From Vibrio toranzoniae (GTDB taxonomy: Bacteria > Pseudomonadota > Gammaproteobacteria > Enterobacterales > Vibrionaceae): 64,000 nt of DNA. The position numbers and the translations under genes were made by a program. The notes under the pieces were generated by a model. That model had not been told where the DNA came from. It saw nothing but the letters and a program-made list of their open reading frames with translations, and made no database searches. This document shows, piece after piece, positions 1 through 8,156 of the stretch. The stretch covers positions 1,488,001 through 1,552,000 of the forward strand of contig NZ_AP025514.1 of the NCBI RefSeq assembly GCF_024347655.1, given 5' to 3'. Numbering within the stretch: the first letter of the stretch is position 1; every line of letters starts with the position of its first letter.

Positions 1-86
1 ATGTTGATCACTCACTGGGCCAAAAAGTTGCAGTAACTTGGGTTGAGAGCTGGGAAGTGGTATTAGAAGATGAGCAAAAAGTTTAA
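1..86 (+). CDS. potA: PotA, spermidine/putrescine ABC transporter ATPase (C-terminal end only)
   Basis: An open frame runs in from the left edge (frame set by GTT at 3-5) and stops at TAA 84-86, giving 28 residues that include VAVTWVESWEVVLEDEQKV. Its place directly before potB, with a 17-bp overlap, and its resemblance to the C-terminal regulatory tail of PotA support the call. Only the tail is present, so the Walker motifs cannot be checked. The overlap implies one operon with potB and potC. The assignment rests mostly on context. Confidence 0.75.
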   Translation, partial: VDHSLGQKVAVTWVESWEVVLEDEQKV

Positions 87-927
87 TTTACAAAACGCGA
101 TTGTTGCTTTAATCACAGGTTGGTTGGTGCTGTTCGTGATGATTCCAAACATCATGATCATCGGTACTAGCTTCTTAACTCGTGATGAAGCGAACTTGAT
201 CGAGATGACCTTCACTCTCGATAACTACGTGCGTTTGGCTGACCCGCTGTATTTTAAAGTGTTAATGCACTCTTTCTATATGGCGATTGTCGCAACCCTA
301 CTTTGTTTAATCATTGGCTACCCGTTCGCTTACATCGTGGCAAAAATGCCGGCGAAATGGCGTCCAATCATGTTGTTCCTAGTGATTGTGCCATTCTGGA
401 CCAACTCTTTGATCCGTACTTACGGATTAAAAGTGGTGCTGGGTACTCAAGGCGTGTTGAACAAAGGCTTATTAGCGTTAGACATTATCGATAAACCGTT
501 ACGTATCATGTACTCAGAAACAGCAGTGATGATCGGTTTGGTGTATATCCTACTTCCGTTCATGATTCTGCCGTTGTATTCAGCGATTGAAAAACTGGAT
601 GATACGTATTTAGAAGCCGCGAAAGATTTAGGTGCGAACAAACTGCAAACGTTATTGAAAGTCGTACTTCCTTTGACAATGCCAGGCATTATCGGCGGTT
701 GTTTACTTGTATTGCTCCCTGCGCTTGGAATGTTTTACATTTCAGATTTGTTGGGCGGTGCTAAGAACCTGTTGATCGGTAACGTCATTAAGAGCCAAGT
801 GCTGAATGCTCGTGATTGGCCGTTTGGCGCTGCAACCAGTATTGCACTGACTACCGCTATGGCCGTGATGCTTTATGCCTACTATCGTGCAGGCAAGTTA
901 TTGAATAAGAAAGTGGAGCTAGACTAA
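70..927 (+). CDS. potB: PotB, polyamine ABC transporter inner-membrane permease
   Basis: This 285-residue protein has about six predicted membrane segments, starting with a hydrophobic helix near residues 12-32. It carries the permease coupling loop (EAA motif, EAAKDLGANKLQTLLKVVLP, near residues 180-200) that docks on the PotA ATPase. With PotC it should form the membrane channel importing spermidine and/or putrescine. The start lies inside potA and the stop codon shares one base with the start of potC, so translation is probably coupled. Length and motif fit PotB; substrate preference cannot be read from the permease. Confidence 0.93.
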   Translation: MSKKFNLQNAIVALITGWLVLFVMIPNIMIIGTSFLTRDEANLIEMTFTLDNYVRLADPLYFKVLMHSFYMAIVATLLCLIIGYPFAYIVAKMPAKWRPIMLFLVIVPFWTNSLIRTYGLKVVLGTQGVLNKGLLALDIIDKPLRIMYSETAVMIGLVYILLPFMILPLYSAIEKLDDTYLEAAKDLGANKLQTLLKVVLPLTMPGIIGGCLLVLLPALGMFYISDLLGGAKNLLIGNVIKSQVLNARDWPFGAATSIALTTAMAVMLYAYYRAGKLLNKKVELD

Positions 928-1697
928 TGGGTCGCACAGTAAAGTTCAGCTTTATGGCGCTGGTATACGTTTTTCTATACCTACCTATTATCGTATTGAT
1001 TGCAAACTCATTTAATGCCAATAAGTTTGGTATGAAATGGGGTGGCTTTACCACTAAGTGGTATGACGCGCTGATTAACAACGACAGCCTAATGCAGGCC
1101 GCGTGGCACTCGATTAACGTAGCCGTGTTCTCAGCAACAGCCGCAACGATTGTCGGAAGCCTGACAGCAGTAGCCCTATTCCGTTACCAATTCAAAGGTA
1201 AAGGCGTAGTAAATGGCATGCTTTTCATCGTAATGATGTCACCAGATATCGTCATGGCGATTTCGCTTCTTGCGCTATTCTTGGTAATGGGTGTGCAACT
1301 TGGGTTTTTTACCCTACTTGCCGCGCACATTACTTTCTGCCTGCCGTTTGTTGTGGTAACGGTCTACAGTCGCTTGAATGGCTTTGATGTAAAAATGCTA
1401 GAAGCAGCAAAAGACTTAGGGGCAAGCGAATGGACGATTCTAAAACAGATCATCCTGCCTCTTGCTAAGCCAGCGGTTGCTGCGGGTTGGTTATTGAGCT
1501 TCACTCTGTCTTTGGACGACGTGATCATCAGCTCTTTCGTCACGGGCCCAACCTATGAAATCTTGCCACTGAAGATTTACTCAATGGTTAAAGTCGGTAT
1601 CTCTCCTGAGGTAAACGCCCTAGCAACAGTGATGTTAGTGGTGTCGTTAGTTCTGGTGATTATTTCTCAGTTATTAGCGAGAGAGAAGATCAAGTAA
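927..1697 (+). CDS. potC: PotC, polyamine ABC transporter inner-membrane permease
   Basis: This 256-residue protein is the second permease of the polyamine importer. It has about six membrane helices and an EAA loop (LEAAKDLGASEWTILKQIIL, near residues 155-175), then a conserved LSLDDVIISSFVTGP segment typical of PotC. Its ATG overlaps the potB stop by one base. A strong terminator follows at about 1772, so the potABC message can end here, with some readthrough or a separate promoter supplying the binding proteins downstream. Confidence 0.93.
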   Translation: MGRTVKFSFMALVYVFLYLPIIVLIANSFNANKFGMKWGGFTTKWYDALINNDSLMQAAWHSINVAVFSATAATIVGSLTAVALFRYQFKGKGVVNGMLFIVMMSPDIVMAISLLALFLVMGVQLGFFTLLAAHITFCLPFVVVTVYSRLNGFDVKMLEAAKDLGASEWTILKQIILPLAKPAVAAGWLLSFTLSLDDVIISSFVTGPTYEILPLKIYSMVKVGISPEVNALATVMLVVSLVLVIISQLLAREKIK

Positions 1698-1771
1698 GTC
1701 TCCTACTCTATACAGAGACGAACTTGATAAGAAGTTAACAAACTTCATGTTCTACAAAGTGTTAATCATAA

Positions 1772-1800
1772 ACAGAATGGTAAATTGCCATTCTGTTTTT
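1772..1800 (+). terminator. Intrinsic terminator after potC
   Basis: A perfect 9-bp stem (ACAGAATGG at 1772-1780 with CCATTCTGT at 1788-1796) with a 7-nt loop is followed by a run of T. It lies between potC and the first potD, so it should set the ratio of permease to binding-protein transcripts. Confidence 0.85.
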
Positions 1801-1843
1801 CTATCTACTGCCTTCGGGCACGTTTAGTTTGGAGCTAACGTCA

Positions 1844-2878
1844 ATGAAAAAATGGGCTACTCTATTAGCTGGTAGTGCATGTGCGCTTTCAATGTTATCT
1901 GCACCATCGTTTGCAAAAGATAACAAAGAGTTGGTATTCATGAACTGGGGACCTTACATCAACAGTGAGATCTTAGAACAGTTCACGGATGAAACTGGCA
2001 TCAAAGTGATTTACTCGACTTACGAATCGAATGAAACTTTGTACGCAAAGCTAAAAACACACAATAAAGGTTACGACCTTGTGGTTCCTTCAATCTACTT
2101 CGTGTCTAAAATGCGCGACGAAGGCATGCTTCAAAAGATCGACAAAACCAAGCTAAACAATTTTACGAATCTAGATACAAACTATCTAGATAAGCCATAT
2201 GATCCGAACAACGACTACTCTATTCCACACGTAGTCGCGATCACGGGTCTTGCTGTTAACACAGACATGTACGACCCAGAAGCTTTCCAAAGCTGGACTG
2301 ACCTATGGAAGCCGGAGCTTGAAGGTCAGCTGATGATGATGGACGACACGCGTGAAGTGTTCCACATCGCACTGCGCAAGTTAGGTTATTCAGGTAATAC
2401 AACCAACGAGAAAGAGATCGACGAAGCTTACGCTGAGCTGCAAAAGCTAATGCCAAACGTTCTCGTCTTTAACTCAGACAATCCAGGCGCACCGTACATG
2501 GCAGGTGAAGTAGGTCTTGGTATGCTTTGGAACGGTTCTGCGGCTGCAGCGCAAAATGAAGGGTTACCAATTAAACTGGTTTTCCCTAAAGAAGGCGGCA
2601 TCGGTTGGGTTGATAACTTCGCAATCAGTTCTGGTGCGGTAAACGTAGAAGCGGCTCATAAGATGATCGACTTCCTACTTCGCCCTGAAATCGCAGAGCA
2701 AATCTCTCGCGACACTGGCTACCTAACGGCAGTTAAAGCGTCTAATGAGAAGTTCAAAGATAGCCCTGCTCTGTTCCCATCTCAAGAAGACCTTGACCGT
2801 GTTGAATGGCAAGCTGCGGTTGGCGACAAGACCGTGAAGTACGAAGATTACTTCATGAAGCTTAAAGCCGGTCAGTAA
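1844..2878 (+). CDS. potD2: PotD-type periplasmic polyamine-binding protein, first paralogue
   Basis: A 344-residue periplasmic binding protein with a signal peptide (MKKWATLLAGSACALSM..., cleavage after SFAK or SFA). I start at ATG 1844 because GGAG sits at 1831-1834; an in-frame TTG at 1829 has no ribosome site. Residues known to contact polyamine in PotD are largely kept: the early NW, SIYF, the MMDDTREVF acidic pair, LWNGSA, GWVDN and TGY. It differs from the next copy at several pocket-adjacent places, such as SAAAAQ where the other has SAYMAR, and VVAITG where the other has IWGATG. The potD2/potD1 order follows what I remember of V. cholerae. Confidence 0.88.
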   Translation: MKKWATLLAGSACALSMLSAPSFAKDNKELVFMNWGPYINSEILEQFTDETGIKVIYSTYESNETLYAKLKTHNKGYDLVVPSIYFVSKMRDEGMLQKIDKTKLNNFTNLDTNYLDKPYDPNNDYSIPHVVAITGLAVNTDMYDPEAFQSWTDLWKPELEGQLMMMDDTREVFHIALRKLGYSGNTTNEKEIDEAYAELQKLMPNVLVFNSDNPGAPYMAGEVGLGMLWNGSAAAAQNEGLPIKLVFPKEGGIGWVDNFAISSGAVNVEAAHKMIDFLLRPEIAEQISRDTGYLTAVKASNEKFKDSPALFPSQEDLDRVEWQAAVGDKTVKYEDYFMKLKAGQ

Positions 2879-2984
2879 GCGAGTTAGTTGTCTAGTTGCT
2901 CTGGTCACCAGATGCTAATAAGTCATTGGTTTACTTAACAAGGCTATTTAGATAATCAACAAGTTAAAAATAAGAATATCAATG

Positions 2985-3012
2985 AATAGGTAGCTTAGGC
3001 TGCCTATTTTGT
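2985..3012 (+). terminator. Terminator between the two potD genes
   Basis: A 10-bp stem with one G-T pair (AATAGGTAGC at 2985-2994 with GCTGCCTATT at 2999-3008) and a 4-nt loop is followed by a short T-rich stretch. The second potD therefore probably has its own promoter in the roughly 90 bp that follow. Confidence 0.75.
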
Positions 3013-3105
3013 TATATCGCTGATATAATCTAGCGCGATTTTTAAAAATCCTTTTACTTTGGGTTCACTACCCAGCTCCAAATCAAACAAATGAACGGAA
3101 CAGTA

Positions 3106-4143
3106 ATGAAAAAGACACTGTATACCGGCGCATTGTGTGCTGCTACTTTACTTTCTACGCCCTCTTTCGCAGCTGACCAAGAACTGTATTTTTACAACTG
3201 GTCTGAATATATTCCAAATGAAGTGCTAAAAGACTTCACCGAAGAAACTGGCATTAAAGTCTATTACTCAACCTATGAGTCTAACGAAAGCATGTACGCT
3301 AAGTTAAAAACTCAAGGTACAGGTTATGACCTAGTGGTTCCTTCGACTTACTTCGTTTCTAAAATGCGTAAAGAAGGCATGCTTCAAGAGCTTGATAAAA
3401 CTAAGCTAAGCCACTTTGCAGATTTGGACCCAAATTACTTAGATAAGCCATTTGACCCAAGCAACAACTACTCGATCCCATACATTTGGGGCGCAACGGG
3501 TATTGGTATTAACTCAGATATGCTAGATAAGTCTTCAGTTAAAGGCTGGGGTGATCTTTGGGATACGCAGTGGGAAGGTCAATTGATGATGATGGATGAC
3601 TCTCGTGAGGTTTTCCACATTGCCCTGTCTAAGCTAGGTTACTCTCCAAACACGACTAACCCTGAAGAAATCAAAGAAGCGTACGAAGAACTGCGTAAGC
3701 TAATGCCAAACGTATTGGTATTCAACTCAGATTTCCCTGCGAACCCTTTCTTAGCGGGTGAAGTATCTCTTGGTATGCTTTGGAATGGCTCTGCTTACAT
3801 GGCGCGTCAAGAAGGCGCAACAATTGACATCATTTGGCCAGAGAAAGGCGCTATCTTCTGGATGGACAGCCTAGCGATTCCATCAGGCGCTAAGAACACT
3901 GAAGCGGCACATAAGATGATCGACTTCCTTCTTCGTCCTGAAAACGCAGCTAAGATTGCTCTAGAGATCGGTTACCCGACGCCAGTTAAAACGGCTTACC
4001 CTCTTCTTCCAAAAGAATTTGCTGAAGATAAGAATATTTTCCCACCACAATCAGTGATGGATAACGGCGTTTGGCAAGATGAAGTTGGCGAAGCGAGCGT
4101 CATTTATGACGAGTATTTCCAAAAACTTAAAGTAAACAACTAG
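3106..4143 (+). CDS. potD1: PotD-type periplasmic polyamine-binding protein, second paralogue (canonical pocket)
   Basis: A 345-residue periplasmic binding protein with a signal peptide (MKKTLYTGALCAATLL..., cleavage after SFA). It keeps the polyamine-contact signature more completely than its neighbour: NWSEYIP, STYF, MMDDSREVF, LWNGSAYMAR, FWMDS and EIGYPTPV. ATG 3106 is preferred because GGA at 3096-3098 gives it a ribosome site; an in-frame ATG at 3091 would add five residues. It lies last in the pot cluster and is flanked by terminators, so it can be expressed separately. From memory, the last potD of the equivalent V. cholerae cluster is the one needed for spermidine import. Confidence 0.9.
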   Translation: MKKTLYTGALCAATLLSTPSFAADQELYFYNWSEYIPNEVLKDFTEETGIKVYYSTYESNESMYAKLKTQGTGYDLVVPSTYFVSKMRKEGMLQELDKTKLSHFADLDPNYLDKPFDPSNNYSIPYIWGATGIGINSDMLDKSSVKGWGDLWDTQWEGQLMMMDDSREVFHIALSKLGYSPNTTNPEEIKEAYEELRKLMPNVLVFNSDFPANPFLAGEVSLGMLWNGSAYMARQEGATIDIIWPEKGAIFWMDSLAIPSGAKNTEAAHKMIDFLLRPENAAKIALEIGYPTPVKTAYPLLPKEFAEDKNIFPPQSVMDNGVWQDEVGEASVIYDEYFQKLKVNN

Positions 4144-4160
4144 ATTTTTACCGAGAGGTT

Positions 4161-4192
4161 AATAAAGCGGCGTAAGCCGCTTTATTTTTATC
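4161..4192 (+). terminator. Intrinsic terminator after the second potD
   Basis: AATAAAGCGGC at 4161-4171 pairs with GCCGCTTTATT at 4176-4186 around a GTAA tetraloop, followed by TTTAT. This is a strong terminator closing the pot cluster. Confidence 0.9.
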
Positions 4193-4240
4193 TACACTTT
4201 ATAGAAGATTAAAAGGAAGCAATACGGAGTATTATTTGTT

Positions 4241-5029
4241 ATGCCAACAAACCCTATTCTACTCGTTGTGATTTTAACGCTTCTAACGTCACTCCTTTTG
4301 TTTGGGCTGAACTCACTTATTCAAGTTGATTCTAATTACGATCTGTTCTTTGAAACGAATACGCTCGTCATTACGACATATATCTGCTTTGTTGCTCGCC
4401 GTTCTATTCGCCGAAATAAAACACTTATGCTCGGCTCACTGCTACTTATCTTTAATCTATTTTATGATGTATCGAGTGAAGTTCAATATCTCGATGAATG
4501 GGCTGACCGAAATGAACTCATTGATACCTTTCTCGAAGATGGCTTACTTCAAATAGCTTTTCTGTTAATCGCCGTAGGTATCACTAAATTAAACACCCAC
4601 TTAAAAGATCAAAGCAAGAAAGATGAGCTGACAGGCTTATATAATCGTAAAAAGTTCGATGCGATTAAGCTTGAAGAGTTTGAGTTGATTTATTTCGACT
4701 TAGATGGGTTAAAACAAGTGAATGATCGCCAAGGGCACCAAGAGGGTGACCTAATGATTGTCCGTTTCTCTCAAGCATTGAATCAGGTGGTACTTGAAGA
4801 TGAAATGGTGTTTCGTGTTGGCGGCGATGAGTTTGTAGCAACCGTTCAACTTGGTCGCGGTGGGGAGTTTATTAAACAAGTTACTAACCTACTCCTCGAT
4901 GAGGACATATCATTTTCATACGGTATTGAAGTTGCACAACGAGAAAACTTTAAACAAGCATTAATTGAATCTGATAAAGCGATGTATGTAATGAAAAAAG
5001 CCCAGCGATCTGACACAGACGAGTTTTAA
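4241..5029 (+). CDS. Membrane-bound diguanylate cyclase (GGDEF)
   Basis: A 262-residue protein with an N-terminal half of about four hydrophobic segments (to about residue 125) and a C-terminal GGDEF domain. The domain starts at KKDELTGLYNRKKF, has FDLDGLKQVND, and carries an intact GGDEF active site at residues 194-198, so it should make cyclic di-GMP at the inner membrane. No RxxD inhibitory site is visible just upstream of GGDEF (the residues are LEDEMVFRV), so product feedback at that site is unlikely. No EAL or HD-GYP domain is attached. It is a single-gene unit between the pot cluster and cobB. The signal it senses is unknown. Confidence 0.88.
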   Translation: MPTNPILLVVILTLLTSLLLFGLNSLIQVDSNYDLFFETNTLVITTYICFVARRSIRRNKTLMLGSLLLIFNLFYDVSSEVQYLDEWADRNELIDTFLEDGLLQIAFLLIAVGITKLNTHLKDQSKKDELTGLYNRKKFDAIKLEEFELIYFDLDGLKQVNDRQGHQEGDLMIVRFSQALNQVVLEDEMVFRVGGDEFVATVQLGRGGEFIKQVTNLLLDEDISFSYGIEVAQRENFKQALIESDKAMYVMKKAQRSDTDEF

Positions 5030-5110
5030 GTGTTTTGTATGGATCTACACAAAACGATAACTACTTTTTTAATCTAAATGGTTTCAGGTAGACGCGACTC
5101 GGATAGAACT

Positions 5111-5129
5111 GGCTGAGCAACTCTCAGCC
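5111..5129. terminator. Hairpin between the GGDEF gene and convergent cobB
   Basis: A perfect 7-bp stem (GGCTGAG with CTCAGCC) with a 5-nt loop lies between two convergent genes. The T-run is not directly attached on either strand (CGTTTTATAC starts a few bases later on the plus strand), so it is only a possible terminator. Confidence 0.35.
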
Positions 5130-5149
5130 TGTCATCGTTTTATACTTTA

Positions 5150-5884
5150 TTAAGCCGTTAAAGATCCTTGCTCCGTGCTCAGCAGTTCCTCAACGAGCTT
5201 AGGTACTTCGATACTCGCTTTACCGTAACGCTTCTCTTCAAATTCGCTCTCTACTGCGCTTGGCTCAAGGTTGATTTCAATCGTATGTGCGCCATGCATT
5301 TTAGCGTCATGTACAAAACCCGCCGCTGGATACACCACGCCAGACGTGCCAATTGAGATAAACAGATCGGCTTCTTCCAGTGCTGAATAGATGTCGCCCA
5401 TTCTCAATGGCATCTCACCAAACCAAACAATGTGTGGACGCATTTGTGCGGGAATCTGACAACAGTGACATAGCTCGCCTGTCTCGATGTTCTCTTTATG
5501 GTCGATAACCTGATTCGACTCGCTGCAACGTGCTTTAAGCAGTTCACCATGCATGTGGATGATATTGCTGCTACCGCCTCTCTCATGCAGGTTGTCGATG
5601 TTTTGAGTAATGATGGTGACTTTGCCATCAAGCTTGTCTTCAAGCTCTCCTAGCGCCTTGTGGGCTGAATTTGGCTGGATGCTGTCACTTTGCAATCCGG
5701 AACGACGTTTGTTGTAAAACTCTTGTACTAAGTCTGGATCTTTTTCAAAGCCTTCAGGTGTCGCGACATCTTCGATTTTATGGTTTTCCCATAATCCGTC
5801 TTGTGATCGGAATGTTTGTATCCCCGACTCCGCTGAAATACCTGCGCCAGTAAGAATTACGATATTTCGATATGGGAAATGCAT
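5150..5884 (-). CDS. cobB: CobB-type NAD-dependent protein deacylase (sirtuin)
   Basis: A 244-residue sirtuin with the NAD-binding start [16 protein letters not shown], the [12 protein letters not shown] motif, the catalytic histidine in HMHGEL, and the cysteines CSES...CHCC of the zinc knuckle (the first sits soon after the catalytic loop). FYNKRR supplies the tyrosine and arginine that mark the SIRT5/CobB class, which also removes succinyl groups. AAGGACG precedes the ATG. The enzyme is cytosolic and would reverse lysine acylation on enzymes such as acetyl-CoA synthetase. It appears to be a single-gene unit. Confidence 0.93.
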   Translation of the reverse strand: MHFPYRNIVILTGAGISAESGIQTFRSQDGLWENHKIEDVATPEGFEKDPDLVQEFYNKRRSGLQSDSIQPNSAHKALGELEDKLDGKVTIITQNIDNLHERGGSSNIIHMHGELLKARCSESNQVIDHKENIETGELCHCCQIPAQMRPHIVWFGEMPLRMGDIYSALEEADLFISIGTSGVVYPAAGFVHDAKMHGAHTIEINLEPSAVESEFEEKRYGKASIEVPKLVEELLSTEQGSLTA

Positions 5885-6062
5885 ATAACGTCCTTTTCAA
5901 TATGTCACTTTGTAACAGCTTAGCACTGATCAAATTCCAACAATAGTTTTAGGGATTAGACCATAGTCTTAGCCAACTGAATTCATTGGTTATTTGTGAC
6001 ATAACTCGATTGTCTATCGCTTGGCTTTCTTACCGAAGCTTTCGATGTGTTTTCAACTAACA

Positions 6063-6086
6063 CAAAAAAGCGGCCGAAGCCGCTTA
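6063..6086 (-). terminator. Terminator of the ammonium transporter gene
   Basis: Read on the minus strand this is a 7-bp stem, AAGCGGC with GCCGCTT, closed by a TTCG tetraloop and followed by six T. It lies about 60 bp after the amt stop codon and is a textbook intrinsic terminator. Confidence 0.9.
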
Positions 6087-6141
6087 GTCTTGTTTAACTG
6101 GTGTCTACTTGACGAGCTTAAACCCATCAAAGTGAACGACG

Positions 6142-7362
6142 TTAATCTTCGTTGATAGACGAGATCTTATGGATTGAAAGATCCGCGCCGTTGAATTCGT
6201 CTTCTTCACTTAAACGTAAGCCCGTTAGTCTGCTCAACACGCCATAAACAATCAAAGCACCAGTCAGAGCAACAGCGATACCCGCTAATGTACCGACAAC
6301 TTGAGAAGCAAAACTCACACCCCCTAGCCCCCATAATGTTTGTGAGCCGAAGATGCCAGCAGCAATGCCACCCCAAGCGCCACACACGCCGTGCAGAGGC
6401 CATACACCTAGAACATCATCAATCTGTGTTTTGTTTTGCATGTACGTGAACAGGTAGACGAACAATGCACCTGCCACGCCGCCAGTCACTAACGCGCCTA
6501 ATGGGTGCATTAAGTCTGAACCTGCACAAATCGCTACTAAGCCAGCCAAAGGCCCATTATGGATAAAGCCTGGGTCATTCTTACCTGTAACAAGCGCCGC
6601 CAGAATACCGCCAACCATAGCCATTAATGAGTTCATCGCCACTAGGCCGCTGATGCCATTGATAGCTTGAGCAGACATTACGTTGAAGCCAAACCAACCC
6701 ACACATAAGATCCACGAACCTAATGCTAAGAAAGGAATGTTCGATGGTGCGAAGTTGGTGTGTTTACCTGCCCGGATACGACCTTTACGCATGCCTAAGA
6801 AGTAAACTGCGACCAATGCAATCCAACCGCCAACACCGTGAACGACAACAGAGCCTGCGAAGTCGTGGAATCCGTAACCAAATTGGCCTTCTAGCCACGC
6901 TTGGAAACCAAAGTTACCATTCCAAATGATGCCTTCAAAAAATGGGTAAATGAAACCAACGGTAAATAGTGTCGCAATCAAAATGGGATAGAAACGTGCA
7001 CGCTCTGCGATACCACCGGATACGATCGCAGGGATTGCTGCGGCAAAGGTCATTAGGAAGAAAAACTTAACCAGCTCGTATCCATTCCCTTGCGATAGCG
7101 TTTCCGCGTCGGCAAAAAAGTGCGCGCCGTAAGCGACCCAGTAGCCAATAAAGAAGTAAGCAATAGCGGAGACACCAAAATCCGAGAGGATCTTAACCAG
7201 CGCATTGACTTGGTTCTTCTTTCGAACGGTACCTACTTCGAGAAATGCAAAGCCAGCGTGCATCAAGAAGACCATGATGGCGCCGAGTAATAGGAATAAA
7301 GTATCTGAACTTTGGGTAAGGGTTTGTACTGCACTATGAACTTGAGTCACCGTTTCACTCAT
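6142..7362 (-). CDS. amtB: Ammonium transporter (Amt/MEP/Rh family)
   Basis: A 406-residue membrane protein of about eleven helices, the usual Amt length. The two pore histidines lie in DFAGSVVVHGVGGWIALVA and WPLHGVCGAWGGIAAG, and the FFEGIIWNG and GGIAERARFYP segments are typical. It conducts ammonium or ammonia across the inner membrane. AAGGAG precedes the ATG. No glnK (PII) gene is beside it, unlike the usual glnK-amtB pair, so PII control would act from elsewhere. The upstream region carries a sigma-54 promoter and NtrC-like half-sites, which predicts nitrogen-limitation control. Confidence 0.94.
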   Translation of the reverse strand: MSETVTQVHSAVQTLTQSSDTLFLLLGAIMVFLMHAGFAFLEVGTVRKKNQVNALVKILSDFGVSAIAYFFIGYWVAYGAHFFADAETLSQGNGYELVKFFFLMTFAAAIPAIVSGGIAERARFYPILIATLFTVGFIYPFFEGIIWNGNFGFQAWLEGQFGYGFHDFAGSVVVHGVGGWIALVAVYFLGMRKGRIRAGKHTNFAPSNIPFLALGSWILCVGWFGFNVMSAQAINGISGLVAMNSLMAMVGGILAALVTGKNDPGFIHNGPLAGLVAICAGSDLMHPLGALVTGGVAGALFVYLFTYMQNKTQIDDVLGVWPLHGVCGAWGGIAAGIFGSQTLWGLGGVSFASQVVGTLAGIAVALTGALIVYGVLSRLTGLRLSEEDEFNGADLSIHKISSINED

Positions 7363-7445
7363 TAAAGCATTCTCCTTCGCTTTATCTGATTTGCACTGAT
7401 ATCGTGCGATTCAATAATGTAATTAATTAAAGACTCAACAGTGAA

Positions 7446-7461
7446 GGCAAGATGTGTTCCA
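7446..7461 (-). promoter_or_regulatory. Candidate sigma-54 promoter of amtB
   Basis: The minus strand reads TGGAACACATCTTGCC. It has GG and GC separated by exactly 10 bp, as in the -24/-12 consensus TGGCAC-N5-TTGC. It lies about 85 bp before the amtB start codon. The match is good in the core and weaker in the flanking bases. Confidence 0.72.
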
Positions 7462-7578
7462 ACTGCGTGGTGTAATTTTCGTGCAACAGAATTAACTTTT
7501 AAGTTGTTGATTAAAATTAAATAAATTTCCCGCTGCACTTTTTTGATTCTTAGAGGGCGGAAAAGTCACACGAACGAT

Positions 7579-7613
7579 TGCACCAACGGAGGGAATTGCA
7601 CCATATTGAAGCG
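7579..7613 (-). promoter_or_regulatory. Two tandem NtrC-like half-sites upstream of amtB
   Basis: TGGTGCA appears twice on the minus strand (7579-7585 and 7597-7603 in plus coordinates), 18 bp apart and about 120-150 bp upstream of the sigma-54 promoter. Each copy matches the right half of the NtrC site (TGCACC-N5-GGTGCA); the left halves are poor. Position and spacing support an enhancer for nitrogen control; binding is inferred. Confidence 0.55.
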
Positions 7614-7680
7614 GTCAATGGGGCGAATTTTATTCAGAGTTGAGTGGGTCAGAGCTGCTTACAGTTATCCAGATGCTTAA

Positions 7681-7716
7681 ATACAAAAAGCCCAGGAAAT
7701 GAATCACTGGGCTTTC
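7681..7716 (-). terminator. Terminator of the formate dehydrogenase operon
   Basis: AAAGCCCAG at 7687-7695 pairs with CTGGGCTTT at 7707-7715 around an 11-nt loop. On the minus strand the stem ends in a T-run, just after the stop of the last gene at 7740. Confidence 0.85.
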
Positions 7717-7739
7717 TTTAGATATGTAACGTGTTAGCG

Positions 7740-8156
7740 TTACAAGTTCGGGCCTGTTGAAGGGTTTTGCGGTAAGTTTTGACTCAAACGCTGCATACCT
7801 TGATACATACGAATAAACCAAACCACTATCGCAACACCACCGAATAACACGCCTACATACGGAATGTAGTAAGCAATGTCATCGATAATATGGTTTTGAT
7901 ACCAGTAATCGTTCACACCGATTAACACGCCATTAGAGGTCGCTACCGTTACAATAAGCACCACAAAGAACGTCAGGTTCAAGAAGAACGAGCGAATCAA
8001 GCCGTAGTAATGGGTATCCACTACTTCGCCGTCTTCGCCTTTATCTAAACGATAGCCCGCGTAGATGATGGCAACCACACCAGAGAGAAGGCAAGTAAAT
8101 GGCGTAAAGCAGCTTAGTATGTAAGCGACCCAAATACCTTTATGAGGTTTGTTCAT
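7740..8156 (-). CDS. Small multi-pass membrane protein, last gene of the fdh operon
   Basis: A 138-residue protein with about three hydrophobic segments (near residues 10-32, 50-72 and 95-118), a charged loop with GYRLDKGEDGEV, and a polar C-terminal tail. I do not recognise a named function; the layout (short helices around a YAGYRLDKG loop) resembles small DUF4870-like membrane proteins, but that is weak. It overlaps the formate dehydrogenase cytochrome gene by 17 bp and is followed by the operon terminator, so it is made with the enzyme and might assist its membrane subunit. Confidence 0.75.
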   Translation of the reverse strand: MNKPHKGIWVAYILSCFTPFTCLLSGVVAIIYAGYRLDKGEDGEVVDTHYYGLIRSFFLNLTFFVVLIVTVATSNGVLIGVNDYWYQNHIIDDIAYYIPYVGVLFGGVAIVVWFIRMYQGMQRLSQNLPQNPSTGPNL

